The translations under genes and the position numbers were made by a program. Under the pieces are notes generated by a model. That model was not told the DNA's origin and did not search any database. It was given only the letters and a program-made list of their open reading frames with translations. Below are positions 10,119 through 23,499 of a stretch of DNA of 64,000 bases, one piece after another (positions within the stretch are counted from its first letter, which is position 1; each line of letters starts with the position of its first letter). Origin of the DNA: Cryptomeria japonica (taxonomy: Eukaryota > Streptophyta > Pinopsida > Cupressales > Cupressaceae); the NCBI RefSeq assembly GCF_030272615.1, contig NC_081414.1, positions 233,790,733-233,854,732 on the forward strand. Direction: 5' to 3'.

Positions 10119-12686
10119 TGTTGGCATTGTGTTGTCATTGATGTCAACCAGTATAGGATGTTATCGGTATCACTAACATTGATGCCAACTAGTGAACAAA
10201 AGGTTGTTGGCATTAGAGTATAATGTCAACCAGAATAGAAGATGTGCCAGTAAGGGAGAAGAGTTGATGTGTTGTCATTGGTGACAACTAGGTGAGCATC
10301 TTCATGCAGAAGGATTAATCGGTATGTACTGGTACGATTGATGTGCAGTAATATGACCACTCTGAAAAATGGTTGTTGATATGGTGTTGCATACAACCGA
10401 GATGAAGAGATTACATGATGAGCTTTGGTTATGTTGAAGTGGCAAAATACTGTTTGGTTCACATCAACACTAAAGGAGAAGTAGAAGTATGAGTAGGCCA
10501 CCAGTTTGCTAGTGTAAGGATAACTAGTAGGTCTCCCACTGAATGAAGAAGCGTTCCCAAGCTAGGTGATAGGTTGACAAAGTATGTTCCCTTTGTGTGT
10601 AGGATGACATATGTCATGTGGATGATGTATCCTACCCTCAGTAAAGTCACACTTGTACCGACAGAATAATTCCCTGAGATGGGCAGATGATTGAATGCAG
10701 AGACTGGTTGTACAAGTGGAAGAATGAGGAGTTGAGATGGTGTGTTTGTCATCTTGACAAACCTGATGAGAGGAGAACCGGTTTGATGGAGAAGAATGTT
10801 GGTGATTCTGCAAGAATATACATGGGATACTGGGATACTGAAGAAAGGTTGATGCAGAACAGTTGGAGTGTGATGACTTGGTGTCATCAATGTGTCTCAC
10901 CGGCAAGAAGGATAGTGTGTTGCCCACCGACAGACACATTTACTGGAATCTGCATTGGTGATAGTTGACATGTTATGTCAACTGGTGAAACATCAGAGAA
11001 GAGACAAGGAAGAAAAGGTTCTCACCTGATAAAGATGGAGTTCATTGAAGGTTGATGATAGAGTGTCATCAAGAGTGTTTATCGGTATGTAAGTCCACTG
11101 GTAATATGGACAAGGTGCAGATGCAGGTGTCTTCCTACTTTGTGGGAATGTGCATGTTTTGGATAGACATGTTTGATGATCGGTTTAGGTGTTCCACTAA
11201 TAGTTTAGCTAAGTGCACACATGAATGTTAACTAGTAGAGTGTGAGATACCAACAGGGTTAGTAAACTGGCAGAGAAGATAAACTAGTAGAGTGGTTGGT
11301 CGATGATCTATCTGGATCAACATGAAGAGGAAAGCTGGTAGTTGGTCGACATGGATGCCACATGGATTCAAGATGGCGTACCTGCATTCAAGTGAAGAAG
11401 GAATGTACACCGACGGGGTAGTTGCAGAGTTGGTCGATATTAATGGAAGATCCCACAAATCACGGGACGTGTTGCAAAGCTGTTGTAGAGGTTTGCGGCT
11501 TGAGGTATGGAGGACAACTTAAATCCAGCTAAGAGTGATTGAGGAGATTGAGATAGATGAAGGAAACAACAAGACTGATCTTGGTTGTTGACCAAGAAAT
11601 CAATCAATAAGGGAAAAAGCAGATTGCCAGAGATAGAAGGTGTGGTCAACAAGGCACGTTGATGGCAGAGTTGTAAAGTTGGTTGTCTGGGTGATCAGAT
11701 CAGGAAAGATCTGATTGGATTTTGTTTTCCTCAAAGTTGATGAGGAAATTATAACCGCCTAGATTTTGAATTGGCTTTTGGTGGGAAAAGCAAACTATAA
11801 ATATGCAGGCCAAAGACATAGTTAGTGTTGTTGAATGGAAGAAGAATGTGTTGGTGCAGATTAATTCAGCATTACTTCTGCATATAAGAGAAAATCAGCC
11901 AAGTGCTCAATAAGTATCTGAGAAGAGAGTGAGAGCAAGGGAGAATCAGGTTGAAGTGTTCAACCGGTAGTAGAGCAGAACTAGTAGTGTCCATATCGAT
12001 AGAGCAAAAGTGAAGGAAGTTGCAGAGAAGACAAGCATAGAACCGGAAGAATGTTATACTGGTGAAGAGAAGAGAGTGAGGTGGAGATTCAATAAAGTAG
12101 AAGAAGAGAAGAGGTGTACCAGTAGAGTTTACCAGCAAGCAAAGTAGCAGATGAGAGAAACATAAGAGTGAGTTGGTGTAGCAGAGAAGGCATCTCACCA
12201 ACAGAGTAAGGCATATGAAATGGTTTCAAGATTCACTTGTAACAAGACAAATACTTTTGTAATTGAAGTTATCATTGTGATCACTGAGTTGTAGCTCGGT
12301 GTAGGGGTTTGTAGCTCCTTTGGGTTGTAGCCCATAAACAAGTTAGGGTTTGGTGCTCCTTGGGTTGGTGCCCTAAATCAAGGTTTGTAGCTCCTTGGGT
12401 TGGTGCCCTAAACATTGTAACAGAGTTTTGATTGTGAGGCTAGATTGGAGCAGTAGTCTCCAGCAGCATTGCTCATCGAGGTTTTTCTCATCTTGGGTTT
12501 TCCTCGTACATCCTAGTGTTATGTGATGTTCCTTTGTGTGAATGCATTTGTGTTTAGTATCCTCTCTAACCAGTAAGTTTACATTTAGCCAGATGTGTTA
12601 ATCGGTATGCTCCCATAGGATAGTTAATGGGAAAATTTTGAGAACCACTAATTCACCCTCCTCTCAGTGGTGCATTGTGTCTAACA
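10119..12686 (+). repeat. Solo Copia-type LTR (H), 2.57 kb, inside element D
   Basis: It starts TGTTGGCATTGTGTTGTC, like the start of the F LTR. It ends after AATTCACCCTCCTCTCAGTGG with TCTAACA, the region that is poly-C in related LTRs. Flanks are AAACT (10114-10118) and AAATT (12687-12691), a 4 of 5 target duplication. No primer site, gag or pol is present, so this is a solo LTR left by recombination. It contains a small internal duplication near 12310-12415 (GTTTGTAGCTCCTTGGGTTG units). Short ORFs inside are chance. Confidence 0.8.
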
Positions 12687-12691
12687 AAATT

Positions 12692-13533
12692 GTGCTAGAA
12701 CCAGAGCAAGAAGAATCTATTGTGTTTATAAGATTTATGCAAAGTAGGGAGGAGACCAAAACTACACAAAGGAATAATATTTTTTGGACTGTATGTAAAT
12801 CAGGAGGTAAGTGTTGTACGGTTATTGTGGATAGTGGAAGTATGATAATTTGGTATCTGAGGAGTTGATAGAGAAGCTTGGTTTGAAGAGGCTTAAGCAT
12901 CCTTGTCCTGATAAGGTGACTCGGTTGAAAGATGATCATGCAGAAAAGGTGAGAGAGCAGTGCTGGGTAAATTTTAATATTGGACCTTACAAAGATGAAG
13001 TCTTGTGTGATGTCATGTCTATGAGTGCTTGTCATGTATTACTGGATAGACCTTGGTAGTTTGATAGAGGAGCTATCTATGATTGTAGAATAAACCTAAT
13101 CACTACTAAGAAGGATGGGTAGAAGTTTACTTTGGCTTCTTTGAAGGAGAAGGAAATGTAAGTGAAGAACTTGACTCTTGTGAAGGGTTATTGTGCTGAG
13201 AAGCAGGATGCAGAGGGTGGAATGGATTTGAAGAAGGACCTTATGGATGGGTTTGATAGCAAGGTGTTACCATATGGTAGTAAAGTTAGAGTAATGGTGG
13301 CAAATAAGATGAATTCTTGTGGAATAAATAAATCAAATTTGCAGAAGAACATGATTGGTGGTAAGAGACAATGTGCATGTATGAAGCAAGGAAAGAGGAG
13401 AGAAGAGAAGCAAAAGATGGAGAATCTAGTCAAGGTACCAAAAGAGGTAAGGAGAAAGAAATTTGCAAACAAAGAAGACATTTGGATTAGAAATGAGCAT
13501 GGGGTCTATATTCTGAATCCTTTTCTATGTTAA
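12692..13533 (+). pseudogene. Gypsy protease region of element D, broken
   Basis: After the solo LTR, coding resumes with VLEPEQEESIVFIRFM. The retropepsin active site CCTVIVDSGS lies near 12817-12846. A one-base deletion just after it shifts the frame, and the continuation LVSEELIEKLGLKRLKHP reads from about 12847. The next conserved block, VLCDVMSMSACHVLLDRPW, is typical of plant Gypsy proteases and is followed by in-frame TAG codons. The last open piece ends at 13533, only 40 bases before the 3' LTR, so RT and integrase have been lost. Retropepsin would cut the gag-pol polyprotein; it cannot be functional here. Confidence 0.75.
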
Positions 13534-13575
13534 TGAGCTTCCTCTCATGGAACATCTTTTGCTACCTGGAGCATC

Positions 13576-14383
13576 TGATGTAGGAGCATCCTCAGTCAAT
13601 GAGTGATTTTGCATCAACCAAAAATATTTGTTTTTCAGTTTTGCTCCTATACAGTTTTGTGTTGCAGCTTCTGTTTTTCTTTCATCATTCTTTGGTAGTT
13701 GTTCATTTTTCATTGCAGATCAAATTTTTGGCTTCCAGACTTGTTCTCATTCCTTGTTCTATATTTTCAGTTCATTTGGACCCTTTCCAGCAAGTTGTCG
13801 ATTCTGGATTGTCTATTTCTTGGTACCCTAAACAGTTTGAGCTTAGCAGCTAGTTGGAGATTTCTTCTCTTGCATCAAGCACTTTCTTGTCTTGCGGATC
13901 TAATTGGCACCACACACAATGTTCTCGGGCCCTTGGCCGACCTTCCTTTGTGGTTTGCACTTCATTTTTGTCCTTGGTGGAGGAGATCTTCACGCTTTGG
14001 GTCCAACCTATTTTACACGTTTCATTTTCCTGTCTTGGAGAATGTAATCTTTTGTGGCCGACCTGGATGTGTTTCGGATGTAATAGATATTATTATATTT
14101 GATTCCTTGGGGACATGAAGAGATATGATGATATTGATTCATGATTTATAATTAGTACACCACTTGGAGGTTTGGATGGATAGTAATCTAGAATGTATCT
14201 GTAACTAGGCATGTAAACCTACATGTTTGCCTGCATGTTGTCAGCTAATTTATGATGAATCCACGATATGCAGATGTCTGATATAGAATTCTCTCTATTT
14301 TGTGTTGATTCTTCCATGGCATTACTCTTGCTGCATGATCTAGATTGTTCTCCTTGAGGACCCTCCAGATCATGGTTGCATCA
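13576..14383 (+). repeat. 3' LTR of element D
   Basis: 808 bp, starts TGATGTAGGAGC and ends GGTTGCATCA, matching the 5' LTR with many small differences. That suggests an old insertion. Confidence 0.85.
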
Positions 14384-14388
14384 AGAAT

Positions 14389-15170
14389 CCATTCAAATAT
14401 AAGATAGTTTATGAATAGAATATAAGAGGCCTAGGAATTCACCAAGCCCTAGATTTTGTGGGCTAGAAAGTGTTTTATAAAGGTCTTTCGATTAATCATC
14501 AATTTGTTTGGTGGTCTCTAATTCTTTCTTGCAAAGACCAACCTTTGGCTAAAGCCCCTTTAGTTTAAGCTTTGAATTTTTTATAGGAAATTATTCTAAA
14601 TGATAAAAAAAAAATCAAAAAATTTACTAAGAACTTCTTGACTTTAACTAAGGATAAGTTGAAATTTGATTTATCAAACTAGGACTATGAGAAATACCAA
14701 ATATATAATGATGCCACTCCACCCACATGGTTAATAGATTTAGGGTTAGGATTTTCAAGCTCTAGTGGAAGGATTATAAGTAATATCCTAATATAATAAT
14801 TCGTAATTACAAACCATGAATAGGATATATGTCTTGTAACACCTCGTCTCCCCATGTTGGCCTATTTAAAACTCCATTGGCAATTATAGTCATCTCTATG
14901 AACTTGGTATCATAGATTCTAGATTATTTGGTTGACTATTCTTGAACCCAAACTTAGTCATCTTTTTTGTGCATTATTTATCACTTAGGCCTTCCAATTG
15001 GATCCATCTTGCCTAATTTTTGATTACTTAATAACTATTGTCTTCTTTGTGAATAATGTGAGACCCTCAAGAACCTCTATCGTTTCTATACTACACTAAG
15101 AAATCCTGTATTTGGGCTCATGACTTGGCCCTGTTAGACTTTTTTTTGTTGTTTCACCTTTTTTCTTGAG
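14389..15170 (+). repeat. 1.1 kb tandem duplication, copy 2, right part
   Basis: Continues copy 2 after the element D insertion. Blocks such as CCTAGATTTTGTGGGCTAGAAA and ACCAACCTTTGGCTAAAGCC correspond to 7095-7205 of copy 1. The right boundary is approximate. Confidence 0.6.
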
Positions 15171-15650
15171 CTTGACTCTAAATAGACTTTGTGGGTATGC
15201 CTTCTACCACCTACTATTTTTATGTGAAATGATGCAATATTCTATTTTTAGTATTAAAAAGTAATAAGTCCATTATTCATCAAAAAAATAGCAATTATCA
15301 TATATGAATACAATATATATAATAGAGTTGCATATAAATGTTTTATAGTCGATGCATAATGCATGATGAAAATTTCATACGTGTACCAATTCCCATTTAT
15401 TTTTCTCTCCATTTTGAGAGAATGACCTAATACAATAACATATTGACAAGTGACACAATATTGTGTCGAGTAGGACTCTTTATTCTAAGTTGCCGCTAAT
15501 CTATTTACACTATTTTTTTCACTTTTCCACTCATTTTCCCCATTTATCTAATTCTATTTTCATACTCATTCCAATACATTTGTAATATTTAGCTATTTAT
15601 CAATTATCATTCACATACATTCACTTATATTAAAACATTCCCATGTCACC
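15171..15650. other. Stretch without recognised features
   Basis: AT-rich, non-coding sequence. The only regularity I see is a 16-bp perfect palindrome, GACACAATATTGTGTC, near 15451. Confidence 0.4.
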
Positions 15651-16800
<1,150 letters not shown>

Positions 16801-16804
16801 AATA

Positions 16805-17150
16805 TGTTTTGGATTAAGGCAAAAATAGGTTTCGAAGGGGCCCTGAAACCCTTTATAAAATGATTCTAAGAGATAGAGAATTAGAAAGAAACATCCAAAA
16901 CAAAACGGAATGCAAGGATAAGCATAAGAAACAACAGCCAAAGAGACAACAAAAGCCTAGTCGGGCACAAAAAGACAACAGAAAGACCAAACCCAGACAC
17001 AGACAAAACCAACAACAAAAAACTACCCAATTAAATTAGGCTTCTAAGGGTCTCAGCGACCTCAGCCTCTAGAGCATTCATGCAATCAGTAGCAACCTTC
17101 ATAGCTTTATGATCCAAATTTTGAATAGTCACCTTTTTCTTTATAATACA
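16805..17150 (-). pseudogene. Possible LINE 3' end fragment
   Basis: On the minus strand a short open end, LDHKAMKVATDCMNALEAEV with a few further residues, stops at 17031-17033. About 225 bases of T- and pyrimidine-rich sequence follow, ending TTTATAAAGGGTTTCAGGGC near 16830. This resembles a coding end plus 3' UTR of a non-LTR element inserted into AT-rich DNA, which flanks it on both sides (16720-16805 and 17150-17262). No RT or endonuclease domain is present, and I see no poly-A tail or target duplication, so this is a weak call. Confidence 0.3.
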
Positions 17151-17262
17151 ATATATTAATATATTGAATATGTTGAATATATTAATATATAATAAAAATG
17201 TTATATAATAATAATATAATATATAAATGTATATATTAAAATTTATATTATTAATATTTTTG
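17151..17262. repeat. AT-rich low-complexity tract
   Basis: Mostly runs of TATTAATATA and related sequence, abutting the start of satellite S1. Confidence 0.7.
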
Positions 17263-19072
17263 TTAGTGGTCATATGGTATTCTGAGGGTTTACATTGTGT
17301 CGTTAGGTGTCATATGGGGTCGTCATGGGTAACGCATGTGTTAGAATAGCATATGACCCCTTAGGACACCATATGGACATCACATGGTCCTAAAGGGTCA
17401 TGTCGTGCACTAGGATGTTAAAAGGGGTCATATGGTTTCCTAAGGGGTCATAAGACACCTTACGATCCCTTAGGACAATATCTGACACCTAAGGACACCA
17501 TATGGACATCACATGGTCCTAAAGGGTCATGTTGTGCACTACAATGTTAAAAGGGGTCATATGGTTTCCTAAGGGGTCATAGGACACCATACGATCCCTT
17601 AGGACAATATGTGACACCTAAGGACACCCTATGGTGTCCTAAGGGGTTATATGGTGTTCTAAGGTGTCATAGAATACCATATGACCCATTAGAACACAAT
17701 ATCACCCCTAACGACACCATATGATGTCCTAAGGGGTCATATGACATCCTAAGGGGTCATAGAACACCATATGACCCCTTACCCTTACGACACTATATGA
17801 CCCCTAACGACACTATATGGTGTGCTAAGGGGTCATATGGTGTCTTAAGGGGTCACAAGACACAATATGACCCCTTAGGATACCATATGACCCCTTACAA
17901 CACAAAATGGTATCCTAAGGGGTCATAGAACATCATATGACCCCTTAGGATACCATACAACCATAACAACACTATATGGTGTCCTAAGTGGTCATTGGAG
18001 ACCATACGAGTCCTTAGGACCCAATATGACCCCTAATGACACCTTAGGGGTCATATGGTGTCCTAAGGGGTCATATGATGTTGTATGACCCCTTAGGACA
18101 CAATATGATCCTTGAGAAGACCATACGACACCATATGGTATCCTAAGGGATCATATGGTGTCCTAAGGGGTCATAGGACACCACATGACCCCATAAGACA
18201 CAATATGACCCCTAAAAAAACCTAAGAGGTCATATGGTGTCGTTAGGGGTCATAGGACACCATATGACCCCTTAAGAAACCATAAAAACCCTAATGACAC
18301 CATATTGTGTCATTAGGAGTCACATGGTGTCCTAAGGGGTCATAAGATACCATATGACCCCTTAGAATACCATACGACCCCTAACGACACCTAACGTGTC
18401 ATATGGTGTTGTTAGGGGTTGTATGAGTCCTGAGGGGTCATAGGACACCATATGACCCCTTAAGACACCATACGACCCCTAACGACACCATATGGTGTCC
18501 TAAGAGCTCATTTGATGTCCTAAGGGGTCACGAGACACCATATGACCCCTTAGGACACAAGATGACCCATAAGGGGTGATATGGTGTCATTAGGGGCCAT
18601 ATGGTGTCCTAAGGGGTCATAGGACACCATATGACCCCTTAGGACACCATACATGCACTAACAATACCTAAAGTGTTGTATGGTGTCATTAGGGGTCTTA
18701 TGGTGTCCTCTGAGGTCATAGGACACCATATGACCCCTTAGGATACCATACGACCCTTAACGATACCATATGGTATCCCAAGGGCTCATATGGTGTCCTA
18801 AGGGCTCATAGGACACCATATGACCCCTTAGGACACAATAGGACCCCTAATGACACCTAATGGGTCATATGATGTCGTTAGGGGTCTTATGGTGTCCTAA
18901 GGGGTCATAGGACAACATATGACCCCTTAGGACACCATATGACACCTAAGGTGTCATACGATGTCGTTAGGGGTTGTATGGTGTCCTAAGGGGTCACAGG
19001 ACACCATATGACCCCTTAGGAAACAATACCACCCCTGACGACACCTAAGGTGTCATTTGTTGTCATTAGGGG
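17263..19072. repeat. Satellite S1, left block: 20-bp units in both orientations
   Basis: The array is built from GGTGTCCTAAGGGGTCATAT and its reverse complement ATATGACCCCTTAGGACACC, with point variants. Groups of direct units are followed by groups of inverted units, giving a higher-order spacing of roughly 90-100 bp (for example GGTCATAGGACACC near 18613, 18704, 18802, 18901 and 18990). A variant unit reads GTGTCGTTAGGGGTCGTATG. The array is cut at 19072 by element F and resumes at 50338. The open frames in it are by-products of the repeat. Confidence 0.9.
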
Positions 19073-20492
19073 TGTTGGCATTTGCATGATTTTGCATTAA
19101 TAAATTGTTATGTTTTCATCGATGTCAATTAACCGGTAATAATGTTGTTATAATGTTGTTTCGTAACCAATAGGAAGACCTAGTGAAGGGAACTCCAACA
19201 GGTAGGTGAGTTTGTGGAGCAAACCGGTATTGTTAAGAAATGGTGAGATCAATCGGTAAACCCTACTTGTTGATATGATAAACCCTAACCAATGAAGTTT
19301 GGTGAATTGGTTGTATTGGTTTATGATATGATGATGAGTGGTAATGATTATGGCATGTATGTATGTTGTATGAGAAGAGTTTCAAATGATTTTTGGCACA
19401 TTGAGATAACGGTTTTTATCTTGGGAATGAGCAAGTATATTGCATGTAATGAAAACCGTGTGATGTGTTACAAAGTTTGATGAAGCGGTGATCAAGGAGT
19501 AGTCAAGGCTATCTTGAATGATGTGGAGAGATTATTATGTAATTCAACAATCATAATTGAACCGATTTGTTTGTAATCTCTATGAGAATTAGGATTGTGT
19601 TGTGTTACTGACCTATTGATTTGTTTATAAGGTCGATGAGTTGTTTTGTTTTAGAGTTGGCAATTTGTAGTTGAGAGTGAGAGTGTGGTTTTCAAACCGA
19701 ATGATGTATTTGCAGTTTGTGTAAAGGCAAATAGGAGCATGAAAAGGATCTGAACAAGCAAGTGTAGTACTATTCAAACAGATCAACAAACCCCTGCTGT
19801 TTTCTAACAATTACAGCAATTAAAACCCCCTAACCGAGTAAGCTCTAACAAGCTTAGTGTTATTCAAATCCTCTAACCAGGTGGTCCATTAGCTTGGATT
19901 TCAAATCCTCTACAAAGGTTACTCCTCATAGGGTATTTCTTCTAATAGGGCATTATAGTCAATCCCTTAACGGGTTGGTCCCTAACAAGATATGTTCTTA
20001 ACAGGACTTATTGTAAAGCTTTAACAGGCTTGGCTCCTAACAAGGTGAACTTCGGAAGAGTTCAGAATACTTATGGGTATTCATCCCCACCATGGTTTTT
20101 CCCATTTGGGTTTCCACATCAAAAATATTGTGTCAAGCGGTGAATGTTTTTGTGGTTATGTTTACTATGGTTGAATTGTTTAACTGCTAAATCCATGTTG
20201 ATATGTTATGTTAACCAAAAGGAATCTAAAATGAGGTTTTACTTATGTCAGTAAAGTATTTGGATGTTTGTAAGTTTCAAGTTGTTTAACTGTTAGTCTG
20301 TTATAACAGTTAACCTATTTAAGTTGACAGTGATATTGCATTTGTAGTTCAGTGGTTTAACTTTTTAGTTTAGAGTTTGCTTTGAGAGGTTGATTTTGGG
20401 ATTGGTAAAAGTTTATATCAGTTTTCTATCTACTGATTCACCCCCCCCCTCTCAATAGTTGACTAGATCCTTATTCTTTCATCATACCATCA
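19073..20492 (+). repeat. 5' LTR of element F
   Basis: 1420 bp, starts TGTTGGCATTTGCATG and ends CATACCATCA. Near the end it has the poly-C run and CTCTCAATAGTTG. It contains the block CCCATTTGGGTTTCC around 20100 shared with other Copia-type LTRs here. Confidence 0.92.
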
Positions 20493-20494
20493 AT

Positions 20495-20506
20495 TGGTAT
20501 CAGAGC
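20495..20506 (+). other. Primer binding site of element F (initiator-Met tRNA)
   Basis: TGGTATCAGAGC, two bases after the LTR, matches the 3' end of initiator-Met tRNA. Confidence 0.93.
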
Positions 20507-20562
20507 TTCTTAGGTCCTCTAAGGTCTAAGCCTAATAGAATGAGATAAAGATCTTGTAGAAC

Positions 20563-23499
20563 ATGATGAAGAAGGAAGGTTTTAAGTTTAATTGAGAGAA
20601 CTACAAGATATGGAGTGATAGAATGAAAATTTATATTAAGATTCTAGGAAGTCAATACTGGGAACATGTTGGTACTCAATATGTTGCACCTAGTGGGATT
20701 ATGACTGATGATCAGAAGAAAGAGCAACAAGAAAACAATCAAGCACTAGAGGCTATTAACAGTTCTTTGTCTGATACAGAATATGTAGATGTCCATGGTC
20801 TGGAGACTGCTTATGAGGTATAGAAGAAGCTTGAATAGATTTATAGTGGTGATGAACATGTGAAGATTTCCAAAGAAGAGAGTCTACGAGAAAAGTTTGA
20901 TGACATGCAAATGGCTGAAGGTGAGAATATTCAACAGTATGGTCAAAGGATAAAAGAGATAGTTGATGAGATCAAGAGTACTAGTGGTAAAGTGGAAGAT
21001 GCCACAATGGTTAGCAAGGTGTTGAGAACTCTTCAACTGATCTACGCTATCTAAGTTGCAGCCATTCAAGAGCTAAAGTCAATTGAAAAAACAAAAGTAA
21101 CCCTTGACTCCATCATTGGTAAGCTTACTACTTTAGAATTAAATGGTTATGATGGTAGTGTTCAGAAATCTAAATTTGTATTTAGAGCTTCAGTTTCTAA
21201 CCCATGTATGAGGAAAAGTGGAGATGTCAGTCACAATTATGAATCTAAATCCAGCAGAGAAGTTGATGATGAAGACAGTTTGGTTGAGCTTGAAGCATTG
21301 TTGGCCAAGCGGTTGCCCAGAGGTACCGGTTAGTATAGAGGTAAATTAACTCTGAAATGTTTTGCATACAACAAGATTGGACACATTGCAGCTAAGTGTC
21401 CTAATGGTGACAATGAGCACAAGCAAGATAAGTTCAAGAAGTACAAAAGAAAAGGAAAAAGAGATTGTCTTATTACAGTTGATGGTGGTATCACTGATGA
21501 GGAATCTAAGGGTGATGCTAATGAAGACATTGTTTTTGTAGCCATTAGAGAAGAGACATCTGATCAGAAAGCATTAGTTTCTTGCATGGATAATTCTGAT
21601 GATTGGATAATTGATAGTGGTTGTTCACATCACATGACCGATGACTGCAGAAAATTTCTTTCTTTGAAGGAATTTGATGGCAGAGTTGTGAGATTTGGTA
21701 ATGACTCACCCTGAATGGTAAAAGGTAAGGGAATTATTTCTCTTAATAGAAAGAGCAGTGCAAATGATGTCTACTGGGTTGAAGGACTAAAGCACAATAT
21801 TTTGAGTGTTTCTCAACTCAATGATAGAGGATATCGATTGGATTTTTAGAATGGTATGTGCAAAATCTATGGGAGCAAAGCTAAACTAATTGCAACCAGC
21901 AAGAAGACTAAAGGTAACATGTTTCACCTAAATCATAAAGTCAAAAACTATTTAATTTCTAAAGTAGATGATAGTTGGCTTTGGAATAGGATATTTTGTC
22001 ATATAAATTTTGATAACATTGTGAAAGTGAGAAAGTCCAAGATAGTGAGAGGTTTGCCTTAGTTGGACAAACCGGTTAATTCTCTATGTAAGGAATGTCA
22101 GTTGGGAAAGATGACATCCTCAACTTTCAAGAGCAAATCTTTTTCAGTGGAACATCTATTAGATTTGGTTCATGCAGACATTTCTAGACCAATAAGGACT
22201 AAAAGTATTCAAGGTGATAGATATTTTATCACCTTCACTAATGATTGATCAAGAATGATGTGGGTCATATTCTTGAAGGATAAAACAGAAGCATTTAGTA
22301 AGTTCAAGGCATTTAGGGCCTTGGCTAAAAAGGAGAGTGGTAAGAAGATAAAGTGTCTGAGGACTGATCAAGGTGGTGAATTTAATTCTGAGGAATTCAC
22401 TAGATATTGTGAAGAAAATGGTATCAAACAGAAGCTTTTTGCACTAAGGACACCATAGCAGAATGGTATTGCAGAGAGGAACAATCGGTTAGTTGTTGAA
22501 GCTGCTAGAATGATGTTGATACAAGGAGGTGTAGCAATAACTTTTTGGAGAGAAGTTGTCTACACTATGAACCGGATACTGGTCAAGAGAGGTAAGGATA
22601 AGACTCCTTATGAATACTGGTATGGTAGATCGCCTAATGTCAGTTATTTTAAGATATTTGGCAGTAAATGTTTTATTAAGAGAGGTGACTATGTTAGTAA
22701 GTTTGAGGCTAAAAGTGATGAAGGTATATTTCTTGGTTACTCCACCAAGAGTAAGGCCTACAAATTTTACAACAACCGAACATAGAGAATCATTTAGAGT
22801 GTCGATGTTTGAGTGGATGAGTATCCTAAAGTCTCTGGGGAAACCAGTTTGGAGAAAAGGGATGAAGATCCTTGCATTCTATTTTTGGAACCAAAGCCGA
22901 TAAAACCTGAAACCGGTAAAGAGAATGTTGTTGTTCAATCGAAACGGGTAGATACAGAAGAAGATGATGATAATGAAGTAGAATAACCTAGAGATAATGA
23001 TCATTTTATTTTGAGGTATGTGAGACTCAATCACAATCCTGACCAGATTATTGCAGATAAAGATGCTAGAGTGTTAACTAGAAGAAGAATTAGAGAAAAT
23101 TCTTGCATGATTTCCACTATTGAGCCTAGAAATGCTAAGGAAGCATTTAGAGATGATTATTGGATTAAATCTATGGAGGAGGAGCTTGATAAAATTGAGA
23201 AAAATAACACATGGACCCTAGTACCCAGACCAGTCAATAAAAATGTGATAGGTACTAAGTGGGTACTCAGTAACAAACTAAATGAAGATGGTATAGTAGT
23301 CTGAAACAAAGATAGATTGGTTTGCAAAGGTTATACATAGGAAGAAGGAGAATATTATGGTGAGACTTTTGCACCAGTTGCTAGACCAAAAGGTGTCAGG
23401 ACTTTACTTACATTTGCAGCATATCAGGGATTCAAAGTATATCAGATGGATGTGAAGTCAACATTTTTGAATGGAATACTGGAAGAAGAAGTATACATT
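20563..23499 (+). pseudogene. gag-pol: Copia gag-pol of element F, part 1 (gag to RT start)
   Basis: One continuous frame from ATG 20563 to the element A junction, with about 16 in-frame stops and no frameshift that I can find. Gag: YKIWSDRMKIYI near 20590, then a knuckle at about 21357 reading CFAYNKIGHIAAKC, whose second Cys is Tyr. Protease: DDWIIDSGCSHHMTDD near 21600. Integrase: LDLVHADISRP, LRTDQGGEFNSEEF (second Asp) and QNGIAERNNRLVVEAARM (Glu) between 22160 and 22515. RT start: WTLVPRPVNKNVIGTKWVLS near 23212, and VYQMDVKSTFLNG near 23437, where the usual Ala is Ser. The final codons read EEVYI and continue at 31321. Such a polyprotein drives copy-and-paste transposition; this copy is dead. 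Confidence 0.9.

Larger units (their letters stand above)
8140..14383 (+). mobile_element. Gypsy-type LTR element D, gag-protease only, with nested solo LTR
   Basis: Two LTRs (8140-8957 and 13576-14383) start TGAYGYAGGAGCATCC and end CATGGTTGCATCA. Flanking 5-mers are GGAAT (8135-8139) and AGAAT (14384-14388), an imperfect target duplication. A Met-tRNA primer site follows the left LTR. The internal region without the nested LTR is only about 2.05 kb and encodes a Gypsy gag and protease. RT, RNase H and integrase are absent, so it is a deletion derivative or a non-autonomous form. Confidence 0.8.

Noticed and set aside
17031-17273. 80-codon minus-strand open frame as a gene
   Set aside because: The N-terminal half is AT-tract translation (Ile, Asn, Tyr runs); only its last 30 residues look like real coding, used for the weak LINE call.
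17263-19072. Regular 20-bp repeats resembling a CRISPR array
   Set aside because: There are no unique spacers; units run directly into each other in both orientations, and the surroundings are plant retroelements. This is a satellite.
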